64,000 bases of DNA, from contig CM065301.1 in the NCBI GenBank assembly GCA_032871835.1, positions 11,168,413 through 11,232,412 on the forward strand, in the 5' to 3' direction. The stretch comes from Dipteronia dyeriana (taxonomy: Eukaryota; Streptophyta; Magnoliopsida; Sapindales; Sapindaceae). Under the pieces are notes generated by a model. That model did no database searches. It worked only from the letters and a program-made list of their open reading frames with translations, and was not told where the DNA came from. This document shows, in pieces, positions 1-12,745 of the stretch. Within the stretch, counting starts at the first letter, position 1. Each line of letters begins with the position of its first letter. A program made the translations under genes and the position numbers.

Positions 1-251
1 GCACTCACGATTTCTTGGAGCAATGTGCGGCAAAACTGAAACCGGGGTGTGGTAATCAGCTCGCAGGAAGCCTGTTCGGAACTGGAACGGTCTCACCTGA
101 TTGTTGTCATAACCTTCCTACGTTCGGACGACCTTGCTATGACGAGTTTTTGGCTGTAACTCTTCCTTACCACAAAGTTGATGCAGCCAAAGTTAAAGCT
201 AAGAGTGAAAAGGTTTGGAACGATTGTGCTAAAATCAAGCCTTCTGCTTGA
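1..251 (+). CDS. Prolamin-like secreted cysteine-rich protein, 3' part (cut by window start)
   Basis: This is the C-terminal part of an array gene, from the Ser-Thr-His before the first mature cysteine to the stop at 249-251. The first two bases complete a serine codon and the reading frame continues from position 3. All six mature cysteines are present. It has Gly58 and Glu91 (numbering of the complete 125-residue protein), so it is a class A copy. The signal peptide and promoter lie outside the window. Confidence 0.9.
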   Translation, partial: THDFLEQCAAKLKPGCGNQLAGSLFGTGTVSPDCCHNLPTFGRPCYDEFLAVTLPYHKVDAAKVKAKSEKVWNDCAKIKPSA

Positions 252-983
252 GCATTACAAATTGTTTTATTTAATAAACATTGTGGTGCAAAATCACAGA
301 GAGCTATAAAGGTTTATCTTCATCGTTATGCATTGTTATTTGTACGGAAAACTATTCACGTAAAACTAATACTTATTATTACTCGTACGACAACCGCGTT
401 TGAATAAGTTCTATGTCATACGATAGAATTTGACGGTCCTCTTACCATGCATAGTGTTACCAATACAAGTGAATAAAATATTTGCGAGAAATAAAATGGA
501 AGTAGAAGTAAAATTTTATAAAACGACTGCTACGATTGATGAATAAACCATCATAGTTATATACGTAAAGTTTAATCGTGTTCGTAAGTAGAAAAAAAAC
601 AGTACTATGAACACTATTCTTTTTATTTTACGGTACGAATATATCGATAATTTAAAGATTCAGCAACATAAAAATCAATACTCATTATTTCATATATGTA
701 ACCTTCAAAATATTGATAAATCAAAACTAATATTGCTTATTACTTTTATGTAAGGTATAGTTATATTCTGAAGGGATTTTACGTTTCGTTGTCTATCGTT
801 TTTTATGTGACAGAATAAAGTTTCTAACGATCGAAATTTCGTATATTTGATTCGTAGAAATAGAAAGTTTGATAAAGTTGTTTCATGAAGTTAAGAAAGT
901 TTTTATTGTCTCGGGAATATTATTTTCCAAACAAAACTCGTAAAATTTACAGTGTCATGGAATCGTTCTCGTATAAATGACGT

Positions 984-1493
984 ACATCTTCTTTATGAAT
1001 TAAATTACTTTTTAAGAACAAATAAGTGAAAGTAACAATTTTTTTAATACATAAAAAAGGGTATTCTTCCTACAAACGAAATTTACGTATTTTGTCTAGA
1101 CAACGTTTCTCAAAATAATTAGATTTTAATATAAAAAAAGAGTGTCCCCTTGCGAATGCTTTTACTAGATAATTACGAATGAATCGATCACGACATAAGC
1201 ATATTGGGGAACACAGTAACAATTTCATATCTTAAACTACATCTTCTTTATGAATTAAATTACTTTTTAAGAACAAATAAGTGAAAGTAACAATTTTTTT
1301 AATACATAAAAAAGGGTATTCTTCCTACAAACGAAATTTACGTGTTTTGTCTAGACAACGTTTCTCAAAATAATTAGATTTTAATATAAAAAAAGAGTGT
1401 CCCCTTGCGAATGCTTTTACTAGATAATTACGAATGAATCGATCACGACATAAGCATATTGGGGAACACAGTAACAATTTCATATCTTAAACG
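984..1493 (+). repeat. Direct duplication of a 255-bp spacer segment (long-unit marker)
   Basis: Two adjacent copies (984-1238 and 1239-1493) begin with acatcttctttatgaatt and are nearly identical. The same doublet follows the genes at 2105 (3215-3724), 4334, 8541, 12746, 14979, 17208 and 21415, making those units about 2230 bp. Units following the genes at 6566, 10771, 19440, 23645, 25620 and 27594 have one copy and are about 1975 bp. In the 8541, 12746 and 21415 units the left copy is of the diverged type and the right copy of the standard type, so these doublets are hybrids. Confidence 0.93.
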
Positions 1494-1618
1494 ACTTATT
1501 ATTTTAAGTCGGATAATTTATAAATTCTACTTTGACTTTTTTTGTTTTTTGGCCAGAAAATATTAAATACGACAGAGTATAATATCGAATACAAGGACAA
1601 TAAAGAGGAAAAACAAAA

Positions 1619-1693
1619 ATGAAAAAAGAAAAAACAAAGCTATTTTATGTAAATTGTGCATTATGCTATAGCCTTTATATTTTCCGAAGGTAG
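1619..1693 (+). other. Recurrent 24-codon small ORF in the array spacer (representative unit)
   Basis: The spacer of each unit from the left edge to about 31 kb contains an ATG-initiated frame of 24 codons starting Met-Lys-Lys-Glu-Lys and ending Phe-Arg-Arg or Ile-Arg-Met before TAG. It starts with a basic stretch and continues with a Tyr/Cys-rich hydrophobic stretch. In the diverged unit at 31059 a 3-bp change keeps the frame, but in the 32.5-kb unit the ATG is gone. Coding function is not shown. Most of the conservation follows from unit identity. Confidence 0.15.
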
Positions 1694-2072
1694 CGTTTTG
1701 TTTTGATTTATATCGACAACTAATCGTGTAACAGATCAGAATGTTACCACCATGTATATTGCTGAATATAAAGTGGGGACCCGAAGCCTGAGAGTTTGGT
1801 CTTGTCACTGGACGTTTTAATTGATAAAATTAAATTTGAATATGATTGAGCGAGGTTTATTTACATAATCGTAACTTAATATCAATCGAAACACTAGTTA
1901 TATATCGGTTCAAGTAAGTTCAATAAATGTGAAGTATAGAATTAATGAAACGCTTTAAAAACTTAACTCGACCTGTATTTTAACTTCTTATAAACGAGCT
2001 TGTCATCCCCCATTGCAACACCATCGAGAAAGGAAAGGGATCTATCACTAACGAACACCTTTTTGTAAGGAG

Positions 2073-2085
2073 ATAAAATATATAA
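2073..2085 (+). promoter_or_regulatory. TATA-like element of the array genes (representative unit)
   Basis: An ataaaatatataa stretch ends about 20 bp before the ATG and recurs at the same place before every intact gene, including the most diverged copy (33000-33010). If it is the TATA box, the 5' UTR would be very short. It is conserved in position, but because whole units are near-identical this is weak evidence of function. Confidence 0.4.
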
Positions 2086-2104
2086 CAGACTAATCTTTTA
2101 CGTT

Positions 2105-2482
2105 ATGGCAGGTATCTGTAGCTACTCTTGCTTAATTGCCTTTTTCTTGTTGAGCGAGATAGCCATTCTTTCACCCGTGCTTGCTGCTCGCGACCTTGGA
2201 GAAGTTGTTGCTCTTCCCCCGTTACCGAAGAGCACTCACGATTTCTTGGAGCAATGTGCGGCAAAACTGAAACCGGGGTGTGGTAATCAGCTCGCAGGAA
2301 GCCTGTTCGGAACTGGAACGGTCTCACCTGATTGTTGTCATAACCTTCCTACGTTCGGACGACCTTGCTATGACGAGTTTTTGGCTGTAACTCTTCCTTA
2401 CCACAAAGTTGATGCAGCCAAAGTTAAAGCTAAGAGTGAAAAGGTTTGGAACGATTGTGCTAAAATCAAGCCTTCTGCTTGA
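2105..2482 (+). CDS. Secreted cysteine-rich protein, Prolamin-like/ECA1 (DD11-like) family, class A
   Basis: The 125-residue product starts at an ATG 20-30 bp after an AT-rich TATA-like stretch. Residues 10-27 form a hydrophobic signal peptide ending Val-Leu-Ala, with cleavage expected near Ala27/Ala28, so the product should be secreted. The mature part has six cysteines at 51, 59, 77, 78, 88 and 118 (C-x7-C-x17-CC-x9-C-x29-C). That pattern and length fit the plant Prolamin-like domain of ECA1/EC1 and DD11-type proteins, which in known cases are made in the egg apparatus and act in gamete interaction. The family call rests on this pattern, and a role here is inferred. The tail is lysine-rich (residues 101-122). 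There is no intron. Class A has Cys5, Phe13, Gly58 and Glu91. An AATAAA lies 22 bp after the stop. Confidence 0.88.
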   Translation: MAGICSYSCLIAFFLLSEIAILSPVLAARDLGEVVALPPLPKSTHDFLEQCAAKLKPGCGNQLAGSLFGTGTVSPDCCHNLPTFGRPCYDEFLAVTLPYHKVDAAKVKAKSEKVWNDCAKIKPSA

Positions 2483-2503
2483 GCATTACAAATTGTTTTA
2501 TTT

Positions 2504-2509
2504 AATAAA
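2504..2509 (+). other. Candidate poly(A) signal of the array genes (representative unit)
   Basis: AATAAA sits 22 bp after the stop codon in tttaataaacattg and is kept in all intact units and in the diverged 33030 copy (near 33433). The position suits a near-upstream element of a plant 3' end, though a little close to the stop. Confidence 0.45.
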
Positions 2510-4333
2510 CATTGTGGTGCAAAATCACAGAGAGCTATAAAGGTTTATCTTCATCGTTATGCATTGTTATTTGTACGGAAAACTATTCACGTAAAACTAA
2601 TACTTATTATTACTCGTACGACAACCGCGTTTGAATAAGTTCTATGTCATACGATAGAATTTGACGGTCCTCTTACCATGCATAGTGTTACCAATACAAG
2701 TGAATAAAATATTTGCGAGAAATAAAATGGAAGTAGAAGTAAAATTTTATAAAACGACTGCTACGATTGATGAATAAACCATCATAGTTATATACGTAAA
2801 GTTTAATCGTGTTCGTAAGTAGAAAAAAAACAGTACTATGAACACTATTCTTTTTATTTTACGGTACGAATATATCGATAATTTAAAGATTCAGCAACAT
2901 AAAAATCAATACTCATTATTTCATATATGTAACCTTCAAAATATTGATAAATCAAAACTAATATTGCTTATTACTTTTATGTAAGGTATAGTTATATTCT
3001 GAAGGGATTTTACGTTTCGTTGTCTATCGTTTTTTATGTGACAGAATAAAGTTTCTAACGATCGAAATTTCGTATATTTGATTCGTAGAAATAGAAAGTT
3101 TGATAAAGTTGTTTCATGAAGTTAAGAAAGTTTTTATTGTCTCGGGAATATTATTTTCCAAACAAAACTCGTAAAATTTACAGTGTCATGGAATCGTTCT
3201 CGTATAAATGACGTACATCTTCTTTATGAATTAAATTACTTTTTAAGAACAAATAAGTGAAAGTAACAATTTTTTTAATACATAAAAAAGGGTATTCTTC
3301 CTACAAACGAAATTTACGTATTTTGTCTAGACAACGTTTCTCAAAATAATTAGATTTTAATATAAAAAAAGAGTGTCCCCTTGCGAACGCTTTTACTAGA
3401 TAATTACGAATGAATCGATCACGACATAAGCATATTGGGGAACACAGTAACAATTTCATATCTTAAACTACATCTTCTTTATGAATTAAATTACTTTTTA
3501 AGAACAAATAAGTGAAAGTAACAATTTTTTTAATACATAAAAAAGGGTATTCTTCCTACAAACGAAATTTACGTGTTTTGTCTAGACAACGTTTCTCAAA
3601 ATAATTAGATTTTAATATAAAAAAAGAGTGTCCCCTTGCGAATGCTTTTACTAGATAATTACGAATGAATCGATCACGACATAAGCATATTGGGGAACAC
3701 AGTAACAATTTCATATCTTAAACGACTTATTATTTTAAGTCGGATAATTTATAAATTCTACTTTGACTTTTTTTGTTTTTTGGCCAGAAAATATTAAATA
3801 CGACAGAGTATAATATCGAATACAAGGACAATAAAGAGGAAAAACAAAAATGAAAAAAGAAAAAACAAAGCTATTTTATGTAAATTGTGCATTATGCTAT
3901 AGCCTTTATATTTTCCGAAGGTAGCGTTTTGTTTTGATTTATATCGACAACTAATCGTGTAACAGATCAGAATGTTACCACCATGTATATTGCTGAATAA
4001 AGTGGGGACCCGAAGCCTGAGAGTTTGGTCTTGTCACTGGACGTTTTAATTGATAAAATTAAATTTGAATATGATTGAGCGAGGTTTATTTACATAATCG
4101 TAACTTAATATCAATCGAAACACTAGTTATATATCGGTTCAAGTAAGTTCAATAAATGTGAAGTATAGAATTAATGAAACGCTTTAAAAACTTAACTCGA
4201 CCTGTATTTTAACTTCTTATAAACGAGCTTGTCATCCCCCATTGCAACACCATCGAGAAAGGAAAGGGATCTATCACTAACGAACACCTTTTTGTAAGGA
4301 GATAAAATATATAACAGACTAATCTTTTACGTT

Positions 4334-4711
4334 ATGGCAGGTATCTGTAGCTACTCTTGCTTAATTGCCTTTTTCTTGTTGAGCGAGATAGCCATTCTTT
4401 CACCCGTGCTTGCTGCTCGCGACCTTGGAGAAGTTGTTGCTCTTCCCCCGTTACCGAAGAGCACTCACGATTTCTTGGAGCAATGTGCGGCAAAACTGAA
4501 ACCGGGGTGTGGTAATCAGCTCGCAGGAAGCCTGTTCGGAACTGGAACGGTCTCACCTGATTGTTGTCATAACCTTCCTACGTTCGGACGACCTTGCTAT
4601 GACGAGTTTTTGGCAGTAACTCTTCCTTACCACAAAGTTGATGCAGCCAAAGTTAAAGCTAAGAGTGAAAAGGTTTGGAACGATTGTGCTAAAATCAAGC
4701 CTTCTGCTTGA
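4334..4711 (+). CDS. Secreted cysteine-rich Prolamin-like protein, class A
   Basis: The protein is identical to that of the gene at 2105. The nucleotide sequence differs silently: the alanine codon at 4612-4614 is GCA instead of GCT. This private variant recurs only in the gene 12874 bp downstream (17208) and helps to prove the block duplication. The spacer downstream is long, with the 255-bp segment doubled. Confidence 0.88.
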   Translation: MAGICSYSCLIAFFLLSEIAILSPVLAARDLGEVVALPPLPKSTHDFLEQCAAKLKPGCGNQLAGSLFGTGTVSPDCCHNLPTFGRPCYDEFLAVTLPYHKVDAAKVKAKSEKVWNDCAKIKPSA

Positions 4712-6565
4712 GCATTACAAATTGTTTTATTTAATAAACATTGTGGTGCAAAATCACAGAGAGCTATAAAGGTTTATCTTCATCGTTATGCATTGTTATT
4801 TGTACGGAAAACTATTCACGTAAAACTAATACTTATTATTACTCGTACGACAACCGCGTTTGAATAAGTTCTATGTCATACGATAGAATTTGACGGTCCT
4901 CTTACCATGCATAGTGTTACCAATACAAGTGAATAAAATATTTGCGAGAAATAAAATGGAAGTAGAAGTAAAATTTTATAAAACGACTGCTACGATTGAT
5001 GAATAAACCATCATAGTTATATACGTAAAGTTTAATCGTGTTCGTAAGTAGAAAAAAAACAGTACTATGAACACTATTCTTTTTATTTTACGGTACGAAT
5101 ATATCGATAATTTAAAGATTCAGCAACATAAAAATCAATACTCATTATTTCATATATGTAACCTTCAAAATATTGATAAATCAAAACTAATATTGCTTAT
5201 TACTTTTATGTAAGGTATAGTTATATTCTGAAGGGATTTTATGTTTCGTTGTCTATCGTTTTTTATGTGACAGAATAAAGTTTCTAACGATCGAAATTTC
5301 GTATATTTGATTCGTAGAAATAGAAAGTTTGATAAAGTTGTTTCATGAAGTTAAGAAAGTTTTTATTGTCTCGGGAATATTATTTTCCAAACAAAACTCG
5401 TAAAATTTACAGTGTCATGGAATCGTTCTCGTATAAATGACGTACATCTTCTTTATGAATTAAATTACTTTTTAAGAACAAATAAGTGAAAGTAACAATT
5501 TTTTTAATACATAAAAAAGGATATTCTTCCTACAAACGAAATTTACGTATTTTGTCTGGACAACGTTTCTCAAAATAATTAGATTTTAATATAAAAAAAG
5601 AGTGTCCCCTTGCGAATGCTTTTACTAGATAATTACGAATGAATCGATCACGACATAAGCATATTGGGGAACACAGTAACAATTTCATATCTTAAACTAC
5701 ATCTTCTTTATGAATTAAATTACTTTTTAAGAACAAATAAGTGAAAGTAACAATTTTTTTAATACATAAAAAAGGGTATTCTTCCTACAAACGAAATTTA
5801 CGTGTTTTGTCTAGACAACGTTTCTCAAAATAATTAGATTTTAATATAAACAAAGAGTGTCCCCTTGCGAATGCTTTTACTAGATAATTACGAATGAATC
5901 GATCACGACATAAGCATATTGGGGAACACAGTAACAATTTCATATCTTAAACGACTTATTATTTTAAGTCGGATAATTTATAAATTCTACTTTGACTTTT
6001 TTTGTTTTTTGGCCAGAAAATATTAAATACGACAGAGTATAATATCGAATACAAGGACAATAAAGAGGAAAAACAAAAATGAAAAAAGAAAAAACAAAGC
6101 TATTTTATGTAAATTGTGCATTATGCTATAGCCTTTATATTTTCCGAAGGTAGCGTTTTGTTTTGATTTATATCGACAACTAATCGTGTAACAGATCAGA
6201 ATGTTACCACCATGTATATTGCTGAATAATAAAGTGGGGACCCGAAGCCTGAGAGTTTGGTCTTGTCACTGGACGTTTTAATTGATAAAATTAAATTTGA
6301 ATATGATTGAGCGAGGTTTATTTACATAATCGCAACTTAATATCAATCGAAACACTAGTTATATAACGGTTCAAGTAAGTTCAATAAATGTGAAGTAAAG
6401 AATTAAAGAAACGCTTTAAAAACTTAACTCGACCTATATTTTAACTTCTTATAAACGAGCTTGTCATCCCCCATTGCAACACCATCGAGAAAGGAAAGGG
6501 ATCTATCACTAACGAACACCTTTTTGTAAGGCGATAAAATATATAACAGACTAATCTTTTACGTT

Positions 6566-6943
6566 ATGGCAGGTATCGGTAGCTACTCTTGCTTAATTGC
6601 CTTATTCTTGTTGAGCGAGATAGCCATTCTTTCACCCGTGCTTGCTGCTCGCGACCTTGGAGAAGTTGTTGCTCTTCCCCCGTTACCGAAGAGCACTCAC
6701 GATTTCTTGGAGCAATGTGCGGCAAAACTGAAACCGGGGTGTGGTAATCAGCTCGCAGGAAGCCTGTTCGGAACTGGAACGGTCTCACCTGATTGTTGTC
6801 ATAACCTTCCTACGTTCGGAAGACCTTGCTATGACGTGTTTTTGGCTGTAACTCTTCCTTACCACAAAGTTGATGCAGCCAAAGTTAAAGCTAAGAGTGA
6901 AAAGGTTTGGAACGATTGTGCTAAAATCAAGCCTTCTGCTTGA
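6566..6943 (+). CDS. Secreted cysteine-rich Prolamin-like protein, class B
   Basis: Class B differs from class A at Gly5, Leu13 (both in the signal peptide) and Val91, three residues after the fifth cysteine. Arg86 is encoded by AGA rather than CGA. The leader just upstream has gcgataaaat where class A units have gagataaaat. All six cysteines are kept. Losing the acidic residue at 91 is the only change in the mature protein, so any functional difference from class A would rest on it. The following spacer is short and of the diverged type. Confidence 0.88.
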   Translation: MAGIGSYSCLIALFLLSEIAILSPVLAARDLGEVVALPPLPKSTHDFLEQCAAKLKPGCGNQLAGSLFGTGTVSPDCCHNLPTFGRPCYDVFLAVTLPYHKVDAAKVKAKSEKVWNDCAKIKPSA

Positions 6944-8540
6944 GCATTACAAATTGTTTTATTTAATAAACATTGTGGTGCAAAATCACAGAGAGCTATA
7001 AAGGTTTATCTTCATCGTTATGCATTGTTATTTGTACGGAAAACTATTCACGTAAAACTAATACTTATTATTACTCGTACGACAACCGCGTTTGAATAAG
7101 TTCTATGTCATACGTTAGAATTTGACGGTCCTCTTACCATGCATAGTGTTACCAATACAAGTGAATAAAATATTTGCGAGAAATAAAATGGAAGTAGAAG
7201 TAAAATTTTATAAAACGACTGCTACGATTGATGAATAAACCATCATAGTTATATACGTAAAGTTTAATCGTGTTCGTAAGTAGAAAAAAAACAGTACTAT
7301 GAACACTATTCTTTTTATTTTACGGTACGAATATATCGATAATTTAAAGATTCAGCAACATAAAAATCAATACTCATTATTTCATATATGTAACCTACAA
7401 AATATTGATAAATCAAAACTAATATTGCTTATTACTTTTATGTAAGGTATAGTTATATTCTGAAGGGATTTTACGTTTCGTTGTCTATCGTTTTTTATGT
7501 GACAGAATAAAGTTTCTAACGATCGAAATTTCGTATATATGATTCGTAGAAATAGAAAGTTTGATAAAGTTGTTTCATGAAGTTAAGAAAGCTTTTATTG
7601 TCTCGGGAATATTATTTTCCAAACAAAACTCGTAAAATTTACAGTGTCATGGAATCGTTCTCGTATAAATGACGTACATCAAGTTTATGAATTAAATTAC
7701 TTTGTTAGAACAAATAAGTAAAAGTAACAACTTTTTTAATACATAAAAAAAGGAATTCTTCTTACAAACCAAATTAACGTATTTTGTCTAGACAACGTTT
7801 CTCAAAATAATTAGTTTTTAATATTAAAAAAAGGGTGTCCCCTTGCGAATACTTTTTCAAGATAATTACGAATGAATCGATCACGACATAAGCATATTGG
7901 CGAACACAGTAACAATTTCATATCTTAAACGACTTATTATTTTAAGTCAGATAATTTATAAATTCTACTTTAACTTTTTTAGTTATTTGGCCAGAAAATA
8001 TTAAATACGAAAGAGTATAATATCGAATACAAGGACAATAAAGAGGGAAAACAAAAATGAAAAAAGAAAAAACAAAACTATTTTATGTAAATTGTGCATT
8101 ATGCTATAGCCTTTATATTATCCGAATGTAGCGATTTGTTTTGATTTATATCGACAACTAATCGTGTAACATATCAGAATGTTACCACCATGTATATTAC
8201 TGAATAAAGTGGGGGCCCGACGCCTGAGAGTTTGGTCTTGTCACTGGACGTTTTAATTGATATCATTAAATTTCAAGTTGATTGAGCGAGGTTTATTTAC
8301 ATAATCGCAACTTAATATCAATCGAAACACTAGTTATATAACGGTTCAAGTAAGTTCAATAAATGTGAAGTAAAGAATTAAAGAAACGCTTTAAAAACTT
8401 AACTCGACCTATATTTTAACTTCTTATAAACGAGCTTGTCATCCCCCATTGCAACACCATCGAGAAAGGAAAGGGATCTATCACTAACGAACACCTTTTT
8501 GTAAGGCGATAAAATATATAACAGACTAATCTTTTACGTT

Positions 8541-8918
8541 ATGGCAGGTATCGGTAGCTACTCTTGCTTAATTGCCTTATTCTTGTTGAGCGAGATAGCC
8601 ATTCTTTCACCCGTGCTTGCTGCTCGCGACCTTGGAGAAGTTGTTGCTCTTCCCCCGTTACCGAAGAGCACTCACGATTTCTTGGAGCAATGTGCGGCAA
8701 AACTGAAACCGGGGTGTGGTAATCAGCTCGCAGGAAGCCTGTTCGGAACTGGAACGGTCTCACCTGATTGTTGTCATAACCTTCCTACGTTCGGAAGACC
8801 TTGCTATGACGTGTTTTTGGCTGTAACTCTTCCTTACCACAAAGTTGATGCAGCCAAAGTTAAAGCTAAGAGTGAAAAGGTTTGGAACGATTGTGCTAAA
8901 ATCAAGCCTTCTGCTTGA
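8541..8918 (+). CDS. Secreted cysteine-rich Prolamin-like protein, class B
   Basis: This encodes the same class B protein as the gene at 6566. Its spacer is a hybrid: it begins with the diverged 255-bp segment (9655 onwards) and switches to the standard segment near 9830, which makes a long unit. A private tatgtatcc at 9362 is shared only with the unit 12874 bp downstream. Confidence 0.88.
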   Translation: MAGIGSYSCLIALFLLSEIAILSPVLAARDLGEVVALPPLPKSTHDFLEQCAAKLKPGCGNQLAGSLFGTGTVSPDCCHNLPTFGRPCYDVFLAVTLPYHKVDAAKVKAKSEKVWNDCAKIKPSA

Positions 8919-10770
8919 GCATTACAAATTGTTTTATTTAATAAACATTGTGGTGCAAAATCACAGAGAGCTATAAAGGTTTATCTTCATCGTTATGCAT
9001 TGTTATTTGTACGGAAAACTATTCACGTAAAACTAATACTTATTATTACTCGTACGACAACCGCGTTTGAATAAGTTCTATGTCATACGTTAGAATTTGA
9101 CGGTCCTCTTACCATGCATAGTGTTACCAATACAAGTGAATAAAATATTTGCGAGAAATAAAATGGAAGTAGAAGTAAAATTTTATAAAACGACTGCTAC
9201 GATTGATGAATAAACCATCATAGTTATATACGTAAAGTTTAATCGTGTTCGGAAGTAGAAAAAAAACAGTACTATGAACACTATTCTTTTTATTTTACGG
9301 TACGAATATATCGATAATTTAAAGATTCAGCAACATAAAAATCAATACTCATTATTTCATATATGTATCCTACAAAATATTGATAAATCAAAACTAATAT
9401 TGCTTATTACTTTTATGTAAGGTATAGTTATATTCTGAAGGGATTTTACGTTTCGTTGTCTATCGTTTTTTATGTGACAGAATAAAGTTTGTAACGATCG
9501 AAATTTCGTATATATGATTCGTAGAAATAGAAAGTTTGATAAAGTTGTTTCATGAAGTTAAGAAAGCTTTTATTGTCTCGGGAATATTATTTTCCAAACA
9601 AAACTCGTAAAATTTACAGTGTCATGGAATCGTTCTCGTATAAATGACGTACATCAAGTTTATGAATTAAATTACTTTGTTAGAACAAATAAGTAAAAGT
9701 AACAACTTTTTTAATACATAAAAAAAGGAATTCTTCTTACAAACCAAATTAACGTATTTTGTCTAGACAACGTTTCTCAAAATAATTAGTTTTTAATATT
9801 AAAAAAAGGGTGTCCCCTTGCAAATGCTTTTACTAGATAATTACGAATGAATCGATCACGACATAAGCATATTGGGGAACACAGTAACAATTTCATATCT
9901 TAAACTACATCTTCTTTATGAATTAAATTACTTTTTAAGAACAAATAAGTGAAAGTAACAATTTTTTTAATACATAAAAAAGGGTATTCTTCCTACAAAC
10001 GAAATTTACGTGTTTTGTCTAGACAACGTTTCTCAAAATAATTAGATTTTAATATAAAAAAAGAGTGCCCCCTTGCGAATGCTTTTACTAGATAATTACG
10101 AATGAATCGATCACGACATAAGCATATTGGGGAACACAGTAACAATTTCATATCTTAAACGACTTATTATTTTAAGTCGGATAATTTATAAATTCTACTT
10201 TGACTTTTTTTGTTTTTTGGCCAGAAAATATTAAATACGACAGAGTATAATATCGAATACAAGGACAATAAAGAGGAAAAACAAAAATGAAAAAAGAAAA
10301 AACAAAGCTATTTTATGTAAATTGTGCATTATGCTATAGCCTTTATATTTTCCGAAGGTAGCGTTTTGTTTTGATTTATATCGACAACTAATCGTGTAAC
10401 AGATCAGAATGTTACCACCATGTATATTGCTGAATAAAGTGGGGACCCGAAGCCTGAGAGTTTGGTCTTGTCACTGGACGTTTTAATTGATAAAATTAAA
10501 TTTGAATATGATTGAGCGAGGTTTATTTACATAATCGTAACTTAATATCAATCGAAACACTAGTTATATATCGGTTCAAGTAAGTTCAATAAATGTGAAG
10601 TATAGAATTAATGAAACGCTTTAAAAACTTAACTCGACCTGTATTTTAACTTCTTATAAACGAGCTTGTCATCCCCCATTGCAACACCATCGAGAAAGGA
10701 AAGGGATCTATCACTAACGAACACCTTTTTGTAAGGAGATAAAATATATAACAGACTAATCTTTTACGTT

Positions 10771-11148
10771 ATGGCAGGTATCTGTAGCTACTCTTGCTTA
10801 ATTGCCTTTTTCTTGTTGAGCGAGATAGCCATTCTTTCACCCGTGCTTGCTGCTCGCGACCTTGGAGAAGTTGTTGCTCTTCCCCCGTTACCGAAGAGCA
10901 CTCACGATTTCTTGGAGCAATGTGCGGCAAAACTGAAACCGGGGTGTGGTAATCAGCTCGCAGGAAGCCTGTTCGGAACTGGAACGGTCTCACCTGATTG
11001 TTGTCATAACCTTCCTACGTTCGGACGACCTTGCTATGACGAGTTTTTGGCTGTAACTCTTCCTTACCACAAAGTTGATGCAGCCAAAGTTAAAGCTAAG
11101 AGTGAAAAGGTTTGGAACGATTGTGCTAAAATCAAGCCTTCTGCTTGA
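10771..11148 (+). CDS. Secreted cysteine-rich Prolamin-like protein, class A
   Basis: This encodes the class A protein (Cys5, Phe13, Gly58, Glu91). The downstream spacer is short and carries unit-specific changes also seen near 24.2-24.7 kb, such as accatgtat at 11341 and a tattataaag run at 11662. The gene therefore pairs with the one at 23645 in the second block. Confidence 0.88.
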   Translation: MAGICSYSCLIAFFLLSEIAILSPVLAARDLGEVVALPPLPKSTHDFLEQCAAKLKPGCGNQLAGSLFGTGTVSPDCCHNLPTFGRPCYDEFLAVTLPYHKVDAAKVKAKSEKVWNDCAKIKPSA

Positions 11149-12745
11149 GCATTACAAATTGTTTTATTTAATAAACATTGTGGTGCAAAATCACAGAGAG
11201 CTATAAAGGTTTATCTTCATCGTTATGCATTGTTATTTGTACGGAAAACTATTCACGTAAAACTAATACTTATTATTACTCGTACGACAACCGCGTTTGA
11301 ATAAGTTCTATGTCATACGATAGAATTTGACGGTCCTCTTACCATGTATAGTGTTACCAATACAAGTGAATAAAATATTTGCGAGAAATAAAATGGAAGT
11401 AGAAGTAAAATTTTATAAAACGACTGCTACGATTGATGAATAAACCATCATAGTTATATACGTAAAGTTTAATCGTGTTCGTAAGTAGAAAAAAAACAGT
11501 ACTATGAACACTATTCTTTTTATTTTACGGTACGAAGATATCGATAATTTAAAGATTCAACAACATAAAAATCAATACTCATTATTTCCTATATGAAACC
11601 TTCAAAATATTGATAAATCAAAACTAATATTGCTTATTACTTTTATGTAAGGTATAGTTATATTATAAAGGGATTTTACGTTTCGTTGTCAATCGTTTTT
11701 TATATGACAGAATAAAGTTTCTAACGATCAAAATTTCGTATATTTGATTTGTAGAAATAGAAAGTTTGATAAAGTTGTTTCATGAAGTTAAGAAAGCTTT
11801 TATTGTCTCGGGAATATTATTTTCCCAACAAAATTCGTAAAATTTACAGTGTCATGGAATCGTTCTCGTATAAATGACGTACATCAAGTTTATGAATTAA
11901 ATTACTTTGTTAGAACAAATAAGTAAAAGTAACAACTTTTTTAATACATAAAAAAGGGTATTCTTCTTACAAACCAAATTAACGTATTTTGTCTAGACAA
12001 CGTTTCTCAAAATAATTAGTTTTTAATATTAAAAAAAGGGTGTCCCCTTGCGAATACTTTTTCAAGATAATTACGAATGAATCGATCACGACATAAGCAT
12101 ATTGGCGAACACAGTAACAATTTCATATCTTAAACGACTTATTATTTTAAGTCAGATAATTTATAAATTCTACTTTAACTTTTTTAGTTATTTGGCCAGA
12201 AAATATTAAATACGAAAGAGTATAATATCGAATACAAGGACAATAAAGAGGGAAAACAAAAATGAAAAAAGAAAAAACAAAACTATTTTATGTAAATTGT
12301 GCATTATGCTATAGCCTTTATATTATCCGAATGTAGCGATTTGTTTTGATTTATATCGACAACTAATCGTGTAACATATCAGAATGTTACCACCATGTAT
12401 ATTACTGAATAAAGTGGGGGCCCGACGCCTGAGAGTTTGGTCTTGTCACTGGACGTTTTAATTGATAAAATTAAATTTGAATATGATTGAGCGAGGTTTA
12501 TTTACATAATCGTAACTTAATATCAATCGAAACACTAGTTATATATCGGTTCAAGTAAGTTCAATAAATGTGAAGTATAGAATTAATGAAACGCTTTAAA
12601 AACTTAACTCGACCTGTATTTTAACTTCTTATAAACGAGCTTGTCATCCCCCATTGCAACACCATCGAGAAAGGAAAGGGATCTATCACTAACGAACACC
12701 TTTTTGTAAGGAGATAAAATATATAACAGACTAATCTTTTACGTT

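Noticed and set aside
1563..1808. Minus-strand 81-codon ORF in the array spacer with a hydrophobic start
   Set aside because: The frame is lost in other units through small indels near its 5' end, and it is AT-run driven.
2103..2327. 74-codon antisense ORF opposite the signal and N-terminal part of each array gene
   Set aside because: It recurs only because the sense gene is repeated. It has no domain, and its composition follows from the sense codons.
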